Made by a program: the position numbers and the translations under genes
Assembly: GCA_026398715.1 (NCBI GenBank)
Contig: JAPLSI010000139.1
Coordinates: forward strand, 1-22,431
DNA length: 22,431 nt
From: Gammaproteobacteria bacterium
GTDB taxonomy: Bacteria > Pseudomonadota > Gammaproteobacteria > Xanthomonadales > Xanthomonadaceae
Direction of reading: 5' to 3'
Notes under the pieces: generated by a model
Database searches by the model: none
Seen by the model: only the letters and a program-made list of their open reading frames with translations
What the model was told of the DNA's origin: nothing
Shown here: piece after piece, positions 6,952 through 14,789 of the stretch
Position numbering within the stretch: the stretch's first letter is position 1
How the letters are laid out: each line of letters begins with the position of its first letter

Positions 6952-8553
6952 CTAGAGGTTCAGGTAGTTGGGACCCGCGCCGCCTTCCGGCGTAACCCAG
7001 TCGATGATGCGGTACGGGTCCTTGATGTCGCAGGTCTTGCAGTGCACGCAATTGGCCGCGTTGATCTGCAGGCGCGATCCGCCCGCGTCCTTGACGATTT
7101 CATAGACGCCGGCGGGGCAGAAGCGCGTGCAGGGATTCGCGTATTCCTCGGCGCAGGCGCCAATGCAGATGTTGGTGTCGAGCACCTTGAGGTGGATCGG
7201 CTGGTCTTCATCGTGTTCGGTGGCCGCGAAGTACACGCCAGCGAGGCGGTCGCGCGGCGGCAACGTGCGTTCGACATAATTGCGCTTCGGGCGTTCGGCT
7301 TCGCCAATCTTCTGCAAGGACGACCAGTCGGGTTTCACTTTCATGGTCCAGGGTGAATGACCCACCGTCACGGTTTCCCATGCCGAGTTGAGCAAGCCGA
7401 ACAAGCGGCCCTTCTTGAAGCCGGGCTTGAAGTTGCGAACCTTCTTCAACTCCGACATCACGACCGAGCCGCGAAGCTTCGCGTCCCAGCCCTCCGCCAC
7501 GCCCGTTTCGGCGATGTGTTCGGCGGCCAGCATTCCCGAGCGCAGTGCCTGGTGCACGCCCTTGATCTTGGGCACGTTCAACAATCCCGCGCCGTCGCCT
7601 ATCAGGATCGCGCCGGGCATTTCCAGGGTCGGTAGCGCCTGGTAGCCGCCGGTGACGATGGCGCGCGCGCCCGCTGAAAGAATCGTGCCGCCTTCCAGCA
7701 AGGACTTCATGCTGGGGTGGTTCTTCCATTGCTGGAAGGCTTCGTACGGCTCATACATGGGATCGACGTAGTCGAGGCCGGACACGTAGCCGAGCGCGAC
7801 GCGGTCCTTGTCGAGGTGGTACAGGAAGCTGCCGCCATAGGTTTTCGAATCGGCCGGCCAACCCATCGAATGCACGATCTTGCCGGGCGACACGCGACCG
7901 GCCGGCACCTGCCACAGTTCCTTGATGCCGATCGAATAATTCTGCGGGTCGCTCATCGCGTCGAGCCTGAACTTGTCGACCAGTCGCTTGGTGAGGTGGC
8001 CGCGCGCGCCTTCGCCCAGCACGGTGATTCGCGCCTTGATGTCGATGCCCTGCGCATAGCTGGCCTTGTGCGACCCATCGCGCGCCACGCCCATGTCGCC
8101 GATGCTCACGCCCGCCACGGCGCCGTCAGCGTCGAACAGGATTTCGGCGGCGGCGAAGCCCGGATAGATTTCAACGCCCAGTGCCTCGGCCTGCGGCGCA
8201 AGCCATGCGCACATCGCTCCCAGGGACACGATGAAGTTGCCGTGGTTGGACATCTGCGGCGGCACGATCGGCAGCTTGAAGCCGCCGGTCTTGCTGAGGA
8301 TCCAGAATTCATCCTCGGTCGCGGGTACGCAGATTGGCGGCGGCGCATCGCGCCATCCGGGCAGCAGTTCGTCCAGGGGGCCCGGCTCGATCACGGCGCC
8401 GGAAAGGATATGCGCGCCGATGGTCGAGGATTTCTCGATGACGCAAACGCTGAGTTCGGGCTTCAACTGCTTGAGGCGGATGGCGAAAGCCAGCCCGGCC
8501 GGCCCGGCGCCAACGGCCAGCACGTCGTATTCCATGACATCGCGCGTCGTCAT
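6952..8553 (-). CDS. Electron transfer flavoprotein-ubiquinone oxidoreductase
   Basis: A 533-residue membrane-associated flavoprotein that passes electrons from reduced ETF (from fatty-acid and amino-acid oxidation) to ubiquinone through FAD and a [4Fe-4S] cluster. The FAD-binding GAGPAG lies at 15-20. The C-terminal ferredoxin-like part has the cluster ligands: Cys479 in FCPAGVYE and Cys502, 505 and 508 in NCVHCKTCDIKDP, followed by the family ending WVTPEGGAGPNY. I chose the ATG at 8553 (MTTRDVMEYD): a GAGG lies upstream and a sigma70-like promoter fires about 19 nt upstream. The open frame continues 47 codons further, but that would start upstream of the promoter. The etfA/etfB genes are not in the window. 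It follows the Mla-type operon by 103 bp and has its own promoter. Confidence 0.95.
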   Translation of the reverse strand: MTTRDVMEYDVLAVGAGPAGLAFAIRLKQLKPELSVCVIEKSSTIGAHILSGAVIEPGPLDELLPGWRDAPPPICVPATEDEFWILSKTGGFKLPIVPPQMSNHGNFIVSLGAMCAWLAPQAEALGVEIYPGFAAAEILFDADGAVAGVSIGDMGVARDGSHKASYAQGIDIKARITVLGEGARGHLTKRLVDKFRLDAMSDPQNYSIGIKELWQVPAGRVSPGKIVHSMGWPADSKTYGGSFLYHLDKDRVALGYVSGLDYVDPMYEPYEAFQQWKNHPSMKSLLEGGTILSAGARAIVTGGYQALPTLEMPGAILIGDGAGLLNVPKIKGVHQALRSGMLAAEHIAETGVAEGWDAKLRGSVVMSELKKVRNFKPGFKKGRLFGLLNSAWETVTVGHSPWTMKVKPDWSSLQKIGEAERPKRNYVERTLPPRDRLAGVYFAATEHDEDQPIHLKVLDTNICIGACAEEYANPCTRFCPAGVYEIVKDAGGSRLQINAANCVHCKTCDIKDPYRIIDWVTPEGGAGPNYLNL

Positions 8554-8578
8554 CAGGTGTGCCTCGTGGGGATGGCCA

Positions 8579-8607
8579 ATTGTCGCGTTTTGCCTCGGGT
8601 GCGGCAA
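8579..8607 (-). promoter_or_regulatory. Sigma70-like promoter of the ETF-QO gene
   Basis: On the minus strand, TTGCCG (8602-8607, 4/6) and GACAAT (8579-8584, 4/6) are spaced by exactly 17 bp. The expected start is near 8572, giving a leader of about 19 nt that contains GAGG. A TTTGCC/GGCAAA inverted repeat (8589-8594 and 8603-8608, 8-nt loop) overlaps the -35 and the spacer and could be an operator. Confidence 0.5.
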
Positions 8608-8656
8608 ATCAGGGAGCAAGCCATGCCCATGCAGGGACGCGCCCGGAAATGCGGGC

Positions 8657-9307
8657 TCAGGGCTTGCCTGACTCGGCCGGCGCGGCGTTGCCACTGCGCA
8701 GCGTCCAGCCGACGATGTCGGCCGTCGACCGATCCAGCGCGCGGGAAAACGCCTCGACCACCGCGCCTACGTCTTCACCAGCGGCCGGTTCGGCGTGGCG
8801 GAAACTGCGTGCGGCGATGACGCGTCCATCGTTGGTGTGCACCAGGCGTGCGTATATCTCGACCACAGCCTCCGGCTTTCCCGGTTGCGTGTACATCGAC
8901 TGGAAACCGCGCAGTTCGGTCAGCAACTGGTACTGGCCGCGAACGCCGCCGCCCGATCGCGATACCGACAGGATCTTCTGCGATTCCTCGAAGCCCCTCA
9001 GCAGCGCCATTTGCAGCAGGTCCGGCGCCGCATCGGTCCACGCGGCGGACTTGTAAACCTGCACGGTGCCGGGCGCGGGCTCGACGTTGATGCGCTCCGA
9101 GTCGATCTGCATGCCCGCGACGGGGCGCGACACCAGCAACGACCACGCGACGGTCGGCCACTGCGGGTCGGCGATGGTCGCGGTGCGCACCGGCTGGTAG
9201 GTGGTGACGGGCTCGCGCTCGGGCAGGAAGCCGCAACTGGCGCCCAACACGACGGCGAGCACCAGCGGAAGTGCGAATTTTGCGGGAATTGCCTGGGTCG
9301 TGATCAT
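8657..9307 (-). CDS. ABC-type transport auxiliary lipoprotein (PqiC-like)
   Basis: A 216-residue protein with a hydrophobic leader ending in a lipobox (LGASC, Cys25), so it is predicted to be anchored in the outer membrane or at the periplasmic face. The body (about 35-200) fits the ABC_trans_aux lipoprotein pattern, with an early 'WSLLVSRP' strand, a central 'INVEPAPGTVQVYKSAAWTDAAPDLLQMALLRGFE'-like region and a late helix 'VVEAFSRALDRSTADIVGW'. Such lipoproteins work with MCE proteins in phospholipid transport systems such as Pqi and Xanthomonad Mla-like operons. It is the last gene of the five-gene operon, and its ATG overlaps the stop of the MCE gene by 4 bp (ATGA). The function is inferred from context and pattern. 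Confidence 0.85.
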   Translation of the reverse strand: MITTQAIPAKFALPLVLAVVLGASCGFLPEREPVTTYQPVRTATIADPQWPTVAWSLLVSRPVAGMQIDSERINVEPAPGTVQVYKSAAWTDAAPDLLQMALLRGFEESQKILSVSRSGGGVRGQYQLLTELRGFQSMYTQPGKPEAVVEIYARLVHTNDGRVIAARSFRHAEPAAGEDVGAVVEAFSRALDRSTADIVGWTLRSGNAAPAESGKP

Positions 9308-10230
9308 TTCGGCTCGAACTCCTCGGGACGGTTGCGGCCGGTGACGTAGCCGCTGGGGTTGCGGTCCAGGCGCGACGTGATGCGGCGCAGGTCGCGGATC
9401 AAGCCGCGCAGTTCGACCAGGGTCGGTCCGACCTGGCCCAACCCGTTCTGGCTGAAATTGGCGATGGATTCGCGGTTGTCGGCGATCACGCCATTGGCGT
9501 TCTTGCTGGCCGACTCGAGCGAAGCCAGCGTGCGGTCTAGTTTTTCCATCAGCGCCGGCAGGTTCTGCACCACGTTCTTGTCGATGGTATCGAGGCTGCC
9601 TTGCGCCTTTACGAGGGTGTTGTTGAGTTGCACGCTGGTCTCGCGCAGATTCTTGATCAGCGCGGCCACGTCGTCCTTCTGGCCGGCAACCGTGCTGCTG
9701 ATCTGGTGGATGTCGTCGAGCGTGCCCGAGATGCGTTCGATGTTCTGGTCGCTGAGGATGGTGCGCAGGCGCTCGACGATGTCGTTGGCGGCCTCGGCGA
9801 CGTTTTGCAAGGCCGATGGCTGGGTGGCGATGATCGGCACCTTGCGGTCGGGCGTGGGCAGCAGGCGCGGGCTTTCAGGCAGGCCGCCGGACAACTGGAT
9901 CTGCGCGACGCCGGTCAGGCCGATGAAGGCGAGCTTGGCCTTGGTGTCGATCTTCACCGGCGTGTCGGCCTGCAGGCGGATGCGCGCGATGACGCGGCGC
10001 GGGTCCTTCGGGTCGAGGGTCAGCTTGCGGACCTCGCCGACATTGATGCCGTTGTATTGCACGATGCCGCCGGTGCCCAGGCCCGTAACGGCTTCCTTGA
10101 AGAAGACGTCGTATTCATCCCAGTTGCGGTTGGACGTGTAGTTGGCCGCCCACAGCGCGAAGAAGACCGCCATCAAGCTAACGGCAATCGTGAACAGTCC
10201 TATCAGGACGTGATTGGCTCGGGTTTCCAT
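9304..10230 (-). CDS. MlaD/MCE-domain protein, periplasmic lipid-transport subunit
   Basis: A 308-residue protein with one N-terminal TM helix (about 8-29), an MCE domain (about 40-118; 'FFKEAVTGLGTGGIVQYNGINVGEVRKLTLDP' includes the characteristic turn) and a long C-terminal helical region (about 130-285) with heptad-like patterns. MCE subunits form hexameric rings that guide phospholipids across the periplasm. E. coli MlaD is about 183 residues. This longer form with an extended helix resembles PqiB/YebT-like or Xanthomonad MCE proteins that may form a tunnel. The neighbouring permease, ATPase and lipoprotein support the role. The ATG directly abuts the stop codon of the ATPase gene (0 bp). 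Confidence 0.93.
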   Translation of the reverse strand: METRANHVLIGLFTIAVSLMAVFFALWAANYTSNRNWDEYDVFFKEAVTGLGTGGIVQYNGINVGEVRKLTLDPKDPRRVIARIRLQADTPVKIDTKAKLAFIGLTGVAQIQLSGGLPESPRLLPTPDRKVPIIATQPSALQNVAEAANDIVERLRTILSDQNIERISGTLDDIHQISSTVAGQKDDVAALIKNLRETSVQLNNTLVKAQGSLDTIDKNVVQNLPALMEKLDRTLASLESASKNANGVIADNRESIANFSQNGLGQVGPTLVELRGLIRDLRRITSRLDRNPSGYVTGRNRPEEFEPK

Positions 10231-11037
10231 TTATCTCTTCTCCTTGGCCGCTTGCGCGGCGCGACCCCGGGGGCCGTGGAAATATTCCTGCACCCACGGG
10301 TGGTCGTACTTTTCAACTTCTTCCAGGGGCGCATTCACCAGCACCTTGCCGTCGGCCAGTACCGCCACGCGGTTGCAGATGGTGTAGAGCGTATCGAGGT
10401 CGTGGGTGATCAGGAACACGGTCAGGCCCAGGGCCCGTTGCAGCGAAAGGATCAACTGGTCGAAGGCCGCCGCGCTGATCGGGTCGAGGCCGGCGGTGGG
10501 TTCGTCCAGGAACAACAGCGCCGGATCCAGCGCCAGTGCACGCGCCAGTGCCGCGCGCTTGCGCATGCCACCCGACAATTGCGAAGGAAATTTGTCGGCG
10601 GCGTTGTCGGGCAGTCCGGACAGGCGGATCTTGAGGATGGCCAGGTCGTGGATGAGGTCGGCCGGCAGGTCGTGGTGTTCCTTCAGCGGCACCATCACGT
10701 TTTCAGCGACCGTCAGCGACGAGAACAAGGCGCCGTTCTGGTAGAGCACGCCGCTGTTGCGCTCGATCTCGAGTCGCTTGGTGGTGTTGTCCGACAACGC
10801 GTCCACGCCCAGCACTTCGATCTGCCCGGCCTGCGGCCGCCGCAGCCCGAGGATCGCCCGCATCAATACCGACTTGCCGGTGCCGGAGCCGCCGACCACG
10901 CCGATGATCTCGCCGGTGTGCACGTCGAGGTCCAGGTTTTCGTGGACGATCTGCTTGCCGAAGGAATTGGACAAACCGCGCACGCGCACCGCCAGTTCCG
11001 GCGTCGCGACCTGCGCCGCGGGCGCGACGGCGCTCAC
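10231..11037 (-). CDS. MlaF-like ABC transporter ATPase
   Basis: A 268-residue ABC ATPase that would power lipid movement with the adjoining permease. All catalytic motifs are intact: Walker A GGSGTGKS at 49-56, Q-loop Gln100 (YQNGALFSSLTV, characteristic of the MlaF/Ttg2A group), signature LSGGMRKR at 154-161, Walker B LLFLDEP at 174-180 and H-loop His212. The start is GTG (MSAVAP), and GTGA overlaps the stop of the permease gene by 4 bp, implying translational coupling. The C-terminal tail (about 245-268) ends in a basic stretch (GPRGRAAQAAKEKR). It belongs to the five-gene operon and has no promoter of its own that I can see. Confidence 0.95.
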   Translation of the reverse strand: MSAVAPAAQVATPELAVRVRGLSNSFGKQIVHENLDLDVHTGEIIGVVGGSGTGKSVLMRAILGLRRPQAGQIEVLGVDALSDNTTKRLEIERNSGVLYQNGALFSSLTVAENVMVPLKEHHDLPADLIHDLAILKIRLSGLPDNAADKFPSQLSGGMRKRAALARALALDPALLFLDEPTAGLDPISAAAFDQLILSLQRALGLTVFLITHDLDTLYTICNRVAVLADGKVLVNAPLEEVEKYDHPWVQEYFHGPRGRAAQAAKEKR

Positions 11038-12143
11038 CAGTCCATCTCCATGAAGAACAGCGCGGCCGCGGCATCGAGCAGGATGACCAGCGAAATGGTC
11101 TGGACCACGCTGGAGGTAGTGCGCTCGCCGACCGATTGCGCGGTGCCCTCGGTCTGGAAGCCTTCCAGGCAGCCGATCAACGCAATCACCACGGCGAAGA
11201 TGGGCGCCTTGGACAGGCCCACCCAGAAGTGGCGGACGCTGATGTTTTCATGCAGGCGAGTGAAGAACAGCTCGGGCGACAAGTCCAGGCTTGCCGCACA
11301 TACGGCCATGCCGCCGAGCAGGCCGGCCATCATCGCCAGGAAGGTCAGCAGCGGCAGCATCATCAGCAGCGCGAACAGGCGCGGCAAGACGAGAAGCTCG
11401 ATCGGATTCAGGCCGAGCGTGCGAATGGCATCGATCTCCTCGCCACTTTGCATCGCGCCGATCTGCGCGGTAAACGCACTGGCCGTGCGGCCCGCCAGCA
11501 GGATGGCGGTTAGCAGCACGCCGAACTCGCGCAGGAAGGCGATGCCGACCAGTTCGACCACGAAAATCTCCGCGCCGAAATCGCGCAACACGGTCGCGCC
11601 CAGGAAGGCGATGACGGCGCCGACCATGAAGCTCAGCAGCAACACCAGCGGCACGGCATCCAGGCCGACTTGTTCCATGTGGTGCACGGTGGAGGTGATT
11701 CGGATCCTGGCCGGGCGCAGCACGGTGCGCACCATCGTCTGCAGGGTCAGGCCGCCGAAGCCGATCAGCGCCAGGATTTCCTTCGAATAGTCTTCGACCG
11801 AATAACCCAGGCGCTCGAGCATGCGCCTGAAGCCCAGGTCCTTGGTCTTGCTGCGGGCCGGCGTTTCGCAGATTTCGCGCACCGAATCGACCATGGACTG
11901 GTACTTGGGCTGCACCTCGACCGTGGACAGTCCCAGGCCCACGCGCATGGCGAAGCGCGACAAAAGCATGGCGCCGGTCGAATCGAGCTTGCCGATGTCG
12001 CGGCCGTCGATGTCCTTGGCCTTGTCCGGCGCGTTGGCGATGAAGGCCAGCAAGGCCTGGGCGTTGTGCAGGGTCCAGTCGCCGGTGGCACGGAGGATTT
12101 CCGGGTCGCTGCGGCTCGGTTCTATGGCAGGTGCGGTACTCAT
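11034..12143 (-). CDS. MlaE-like permease with N-terminal STAS domain
   Basis: A 369-residue inner-membrane protein. The N-terminal 95 residues resemble an MlaB/STAS domain ('GDWTLHNAQALLAF' strand-helix, then KLDSTGAMLLSRF, matching the conserved D-S/T-x-G motif). The C-terminal 240 residues are a MlaE permease with about five to six TM segments and the family signatures 'ALIGFGG', 'VGAVIAFLGA', 'REFGVLLTAILLAGRTASAFTAQIGAM' and 'EEIDAIRTLGLNP'. In E. coli MlaB is a separate protein that regulates the transporter; here it is fused. I chose the ATG at 12143 (MSTAPAIEP) because it overlaps the upstream EamA stop as ATGA. Longer in-frame extensions run antisense through eamA coding sequence and were rejected. 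Confidence 0.92.
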   Translation of the reverse strand: MSTAPAIEPSRSDPEILRATGDWTLHNAQALLAFIANAPDKAKDIDGRDIGKLDSTGAMLLSRFAMRVGLGLSTVEVQPKYQSMVDSVREICETPARSKTKDLGFRRMLERLGYSVEDYSKEILALIGFGGLTLQTMVRTVLRPARIRITSTVHHMEQVGLDAVPLVLLLSFMVGAVIAFLGATVLRDFGAEIFVVELVGIAFLREFGVLLTAILLAGRTASAFTAQIGAMQSGEEIDAIRTLGLNPIELLVLPRLFALLMMLPLLTFLAMMAGLLGGMAVCAASLDLSPELFFTRLHENISVRHFWVGLSKAPIFAVVIALIGCLEGFQTEGTAQSVGERTTSSVVQTISLVILLDAAAALFFMEMDW

Positions 12144-13027
12144 CTGGCTATCAGCATGACGGAAACTCCGGTCAGGGTCAGCCCCACCCCGATAATCGCG
12201 CGCCGGGTTAATTTCTCCTTCAGCCAGATGGCCGCCAGGAGCAGGATGAAAATGGACGCCGTCTCGTTGAGGATGGCAGCCACCGAGGCCAGCGTGTACT
12301 TGTAGCCGGCCAGCCAAAGCACCATGGCCAGGAACTGGCCGATGAAGGCCGCAAAGGCCAGCTTGCGCCAGGGCATGCCGACCGTCGGCGGCGCCAATTG
12401 CGCGGATTCGCCACGAAACCAGGCGATGGCCGCCATGCCGGCGAGGGCGCCGACCATGCGCAGCCCGGTTACCCACAGCAGGGGTTGCTGCTCAAGCACG
12501 CGCTTGACCAGGATGATGGAGACCGCCATCAGCACGATCGCCAGCATTGCGTACATGAAGCCGCGAACCGCATGGGCGGGCCGAGGCTCGGTGCCCGCGC
12601 GCGGCCATGCGGCTATCCACACGCCCAGGCTGACCAGCGCGAATCCGAGCAGTTGGAAGACAGTCAGGCTTTCATCCAGGAAGAAGAAACTGAGCACGAT
12701 CACGAACGGGCTGTAGAAATTGCCGAGTACGCCCATGCGCCCGGCGCCCAGTTCGTTCAGTGCGCGAAAATACAGGGTGTCGGCGATGCCGATGCCGATG
12801 ACCCCGCTGGCGATGGCGGCAAACGCCTGCCACGCGGTGAACTGCGGCACGTCCAGGCCATGCAGCAAGGGGATGGCCGGCAGCAGCATGCCCAGCACCA
12901 TCAGGTTTTTCAGGAAGTTGAGTTGCAGCGGGGGCAGGGTGGCGCCCAGTTGCCGATAGAACATCAGGCCGATCGCCCAGCACAGGGCGCTGAGGATCGA
13001 GCACAGTTCGCCGAAGCCGGTGCTCAC
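12140..13027 (-). CDS. EamA-family (DMT) transporter
   Basis: A 295-residue inner-membrane protein with about ten hydrophobic segments in two EamA repeats (about 6-140 and 158-293). The glycine-rich 'SGVIGIGIADTLYFRALNELGAGRMGVLGNF' and 'NETASIFILLLAAIWLKEKLT' stretches are typical. The substrate cannot be told; the family includes amino-acid and metabolite exporters. The start is GTG at 13027 (MSTGFGEL). A 12-codon ORF ends over this start (GTGA). It is the first gene of the operon that continues into the Mla-type genes; the ATGA overlap with mlaE shows translational coupling. It is divergent from the ThrE-type exporter. Confidence 0.9.
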   Translation of the reverse strand: MSTGFGELCSILSALCWAIGLMFYRQLGATLPPLQLNFLKNLMVLGMLLPAIPLLHGLDVPQFTAWQAFAAIASGVIGIGIADTLYFRALNELGAGRMGVLGNFYSPFVIVLSFFFLDESLTVFQLLGFALVSLGVWIAAWPRAGTEPRPAHAVRGFMYAMLAIVLMAVSIILVKRVLEQQPLLWVTGLRMVGALAGMAAIAWFRGESAQLAPPTVGMPWRKLAFAAFIGQFLAMVLWLAGYKYTLASVAAILNETASIFILLLAAIWLKEKLTRRAIIGVGLTLTGVSVMLIAR

Positions 13028-13059
13028 GGCCTGGTCGCTGGGGACGGGGGATGGCTCAT
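13024..13059 (-). other. Candidate 11-residue leader ORF before the EamA gene
   Basis: An ATG at 13059 opens a short frame (MSHPPSPATRP) whose TGA overlaps the GTG start of the EamA gene as GTGA, the same kind of coupling seen at the other junctions in this operon. It is Pro-rich (four Pro in eleven residues). A GACAAT box ends 7 nt before its ATG. No ribosome-binding site is seen for the EamA GTG itself. A chance ORF of this size is likely in GC-rich DNA. Confidence 0.25.
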
Positions 13060-13106
13060 CGCGCCCATTGTCCGTTGCAGGGTGGTTTCATGCCATCCTT
13101 TTGCGG

Positions 13107-14381
13107 ATGTCCGACACAAACTTCCTCGATCAATCGGATTCACACGCGCCCTATCTGGTGCGCGTGGACTTCCTCGTCGAACTGGCGCGGCGCCTGCACA
13201 TGTACGGCACCTCGGCACAACGACTCGAGGGCGCAGTCACCCAGGTTGCGCGACGGCTGCACATCGAGGCCGATGTCTGGTCCAACCCGACCGGCATGAT
13301 CCTGAGTTTTCCCGACCCCGAGCGCGGCCCGGCGTATTCGATGACGCGCGTGATCCGCCTCGAGCCCGGTGAAGAAAACCTCGGCCGGCTGGCCGCTGCC
13401 GACGGCATCGCCGAGGACGTGTTGGCGGGGCGCATGCAAATCGCCGACGGGCTGGTCGCGATGCGCGCGCTGGACCGGCCGCCCGGTCGCTACGCGCGGC
13501 CGTGGACGATCTTCAGCTTTGGCCTGGCCTCGGCCTCGGTAACGGGCCTGATGCGCAACACCGGATGGGCCGACCTGATCACCGCAGCCATGCTCGGCAC
13601 CCTGATCGGCGTGCTGGCCGAGCTCAGTCACGACCGCCCGCGCTGGGCCGATGCCAATGAAGCCCTGTCGGCCTTCCTGGTGACCTTGATGGCGACGGCC
13701 GTGGCGACCTTCATCGCGCCCTTGTCGCTGCAGGGCGTCATCATCGCCGCGCTGATCGTGCTGATGCCCGGCCTGACCCTGACCACCGCCGTATCGGAAT
13801 TGACCAGCCGGCAACTGGTATCGGGCACGGCGCGTTTCGCCGGCGCGCTGACGGTGCTGCTCAAGTTGACGTTTGGCGCCGTCGCCGCCGCGCAGGTCGT
13901 GAACCTGCTGGGATGGCAGCCGATGCCCAACGCCGGCGAGGCGTTGCCGTCGTGGATGCCGTGGTTGACGTTGCTGGCGGGCTCGTTTGCGTTCGCGGTG
14001 TTGTTCAAGGCCGCGCGCCGCGACGTCCTGCTGGTGATGGCGTCCGTGTGGCTCGGTTATGCGGTAACGCGCTTCGCCAACATGGTGCCGGGCATGGTCG
14101 AGAATACGTTGCCCGGCGGCGTCTTCCTGGCGGGCATGGTGGTGACCGCCGTGGCCAACCTCTACGGCCACAAGTTCAACCGGCCCAGTGCGCTGATCCG
14201 GGTTCCCGGCATCATCCTGCTGGTGCCGGGCAGCCTGGGCTTCCGCAGCCTGAACTTCGTGTTCGAGCGCGACGTGATGCTCAGCCTGGATACCGCGTTT
14301 GCCGTGATCACCGCCCTGATCGCACTGGTGGCGGGGATCCTGTTCGGCAACCTGCTGGTTTCACCGCGCAGGAATCTCTGA
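13107..14381 (+). CDS. ThrE-type threonine/serine exporter family protein
   Basis: A 424-residue membrane protein with a cytosolic N-terminal domain (about 12-125) and about ten TM helices. The N-terminal part, with 'ELARRLHMYGTSAQRLEGAVTQVARRLHI' and 'SNPTGMILSF', and the 'ALIVLMPGLTLTTAVSEL' segment match the ThrE/DUF1212 family. The C-terminal 'PGIILLVPGSLGFRSLNFV' matches the second ThrE half. The family exports threonine and serine in Corynebacterium; the substrate here is inferred. I chose the ATG at 13107 (MSDTNFL) as the family-like start; upstream extension would enter the divergent promoter region. It is divergent from the EamA gene (79 bp between starts) and ends before a clear terminator. 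Confidence 0.9.
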   Translation: MSDTNFLDQSDSHAPYLVRVDFLVELARRLHMYGTSAQRLEGAVTQVARRLHIEADVWSNPTGMILSFPDPERGPAYSMTRVIRLEPGEENLGRLAAADGIAEDVLAGRMQIADGLVAMRALDRPPGRYARPWTIFSFGLASASVTGLMRNTGWADLITAAMLGTLIGVLAELSHDRPRWADANEALSAFLVTLMATAVATFIAPLSLQGVIIAALIVLMPGLTLTTAVSELTSRQLVSGTARFAGALTVLLKLTFGAVAAAQVVNLLGWQPMPNAGEALPSWMPWLTLLAGSFAFAVLFKAARRDVLLVMASVWLGYAVTRFANMVPGMVENTLPGGVFLAGMVVTAVANLYGHKFNRPSALIRVPGIILLVPGSLGFRSLNFVFERDVMLSLDTAFAVITALIALVAGILFGNLLVSPRRNL

Positions 14382-14401
14382 AGAGAGACAGCGTGCATTC
14401 G

Positions 14402-14426
14402 AAAAGCCGCCGTCGGGCGGTTTTTT
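14402..14426 (+). terminator. Rho-independent terminator after the ThrE-type gene
   Basis: A CCGCC stem (14407-14411) pairs with GGCGG (14416-14420) around a gtcg loop. It is followed by six T (14421-14426) and preceded by aaaag, so the stem can extend. It lies 20 bp after the exporter stop codon. This is the only classical terminator I see in the window. Confidence 0.9.
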
Positions 14427-14482
14427 CATGGGCGCTGTCCGATCGATGCGACCGTTTTTCGTTCTAAGGGAAGAGGGCGAGA

Positions 14483-14490
14483 AAGGAGGT
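14483..14490 (+). promoter_or_regulatory. Full-match Shine-Dalgarno sequence before the 83-residue gene
   Basis: AAGGAGGT matches the 16S anti-Shine-Dalgarno at all eight positions and ends 4 nt before the ATG at 14495. It fixes that start and contrasts with the apparently leaderless genes elsewhere in the window. Confidence 0.85.
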
Positions 14491-14494
14491 CGGG

Positions 14495-14746
14495 ATGGAC
14501 GGCAAACTGGTTGAACGGCGCAATTCGCCGCCGTCGGAAGCAAGGGCACTCAGGCGCGGCCTGAGCGCGGAACAAAAGGAGAAGCTGGCGTTGCTCGAGC
14601 AAGTCGGCTGGCTTATCCAGTTCGTTCGTCGCGTCGCCCCCGGGCAACTGATTGCCGGTGTGATGGACCCCAACAAGCACCGCATCGCCATCCTGTATCC
14701 GGACGGGCGGCTGGTGGAAGACGCGACGCGATTCGTTCGCCACTAG
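14495..14746 (+). CDS. Conserved small protein of unknown function
   Basis: An 83-residue soluble protein with no signal peptide or TM segment. After a charged N-terminus it has an 'ALRRGLSAEQKEKLALLEQVGWLIQFVRR' helix-strand block and a 'NKHRIAILYPDGRLVEDATRFVR' hairpin. A similar layout (a 'RRGL-x-E' helix, 'GW-x-x-x-F-[IV]-RR', and a C-terminal '-DG-' strand pair) occurs in small uncharacterised gammaproteobacterial proteins I recall, but I cannot assign a function. The start is secured by a perfect Shine-Dalgarno. It is separated from the upstream exporter by a terminator, so it should have its own promoter, which I cannot identify. It is convergent with fabB, with 43 bp between. Confidence 0.8.
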   Translation: MDGKLVERRNSPPSEARALRRGLSAEQKEKLALLEQVGWLIQFVRRVAPGQLIAGVMDPNKHRIAILYPDGRLVEDATRFVRH

Positions 14747-14789
14747 ACGCGCGGGCGTGAACCCGACCGCGCGCCGGTGGCGAATTCGA

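Noticed and set aside
8554..8694. 47-residue N-terminal extension of ETF-QO
   Set aside because: The predicted transcription start at about 8572 lies downstream of most of it. It overlaps the end of the lipoprotein gene and lacks family similarity.
9601..11790. Plus-strand open frame of 729 codons antisense to the MCE, ATPase and permease genes
   Set aside because: It is a mirror frame of three well-supported overlapping genes. Its product is rich in Arg, His and Gln, has no recognisable domain and has no ribosome-binding site. Long antisense frames are expected in GC-rich coding DNA.
12144..12476. N-terminal extension of the MlaE-like permease
   Set aside because: It runs through eamA coding sequence on the same strand in another frame. 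The ATGA junction at 12140-12143 is the obvious start.
14747..14789. GC-rich inverted sequence between the 83-residue gene and fabB as a terminator
   Set aside because: gcgcg arms can pair, but there is no T-run on either side and such short GC arms are common here.
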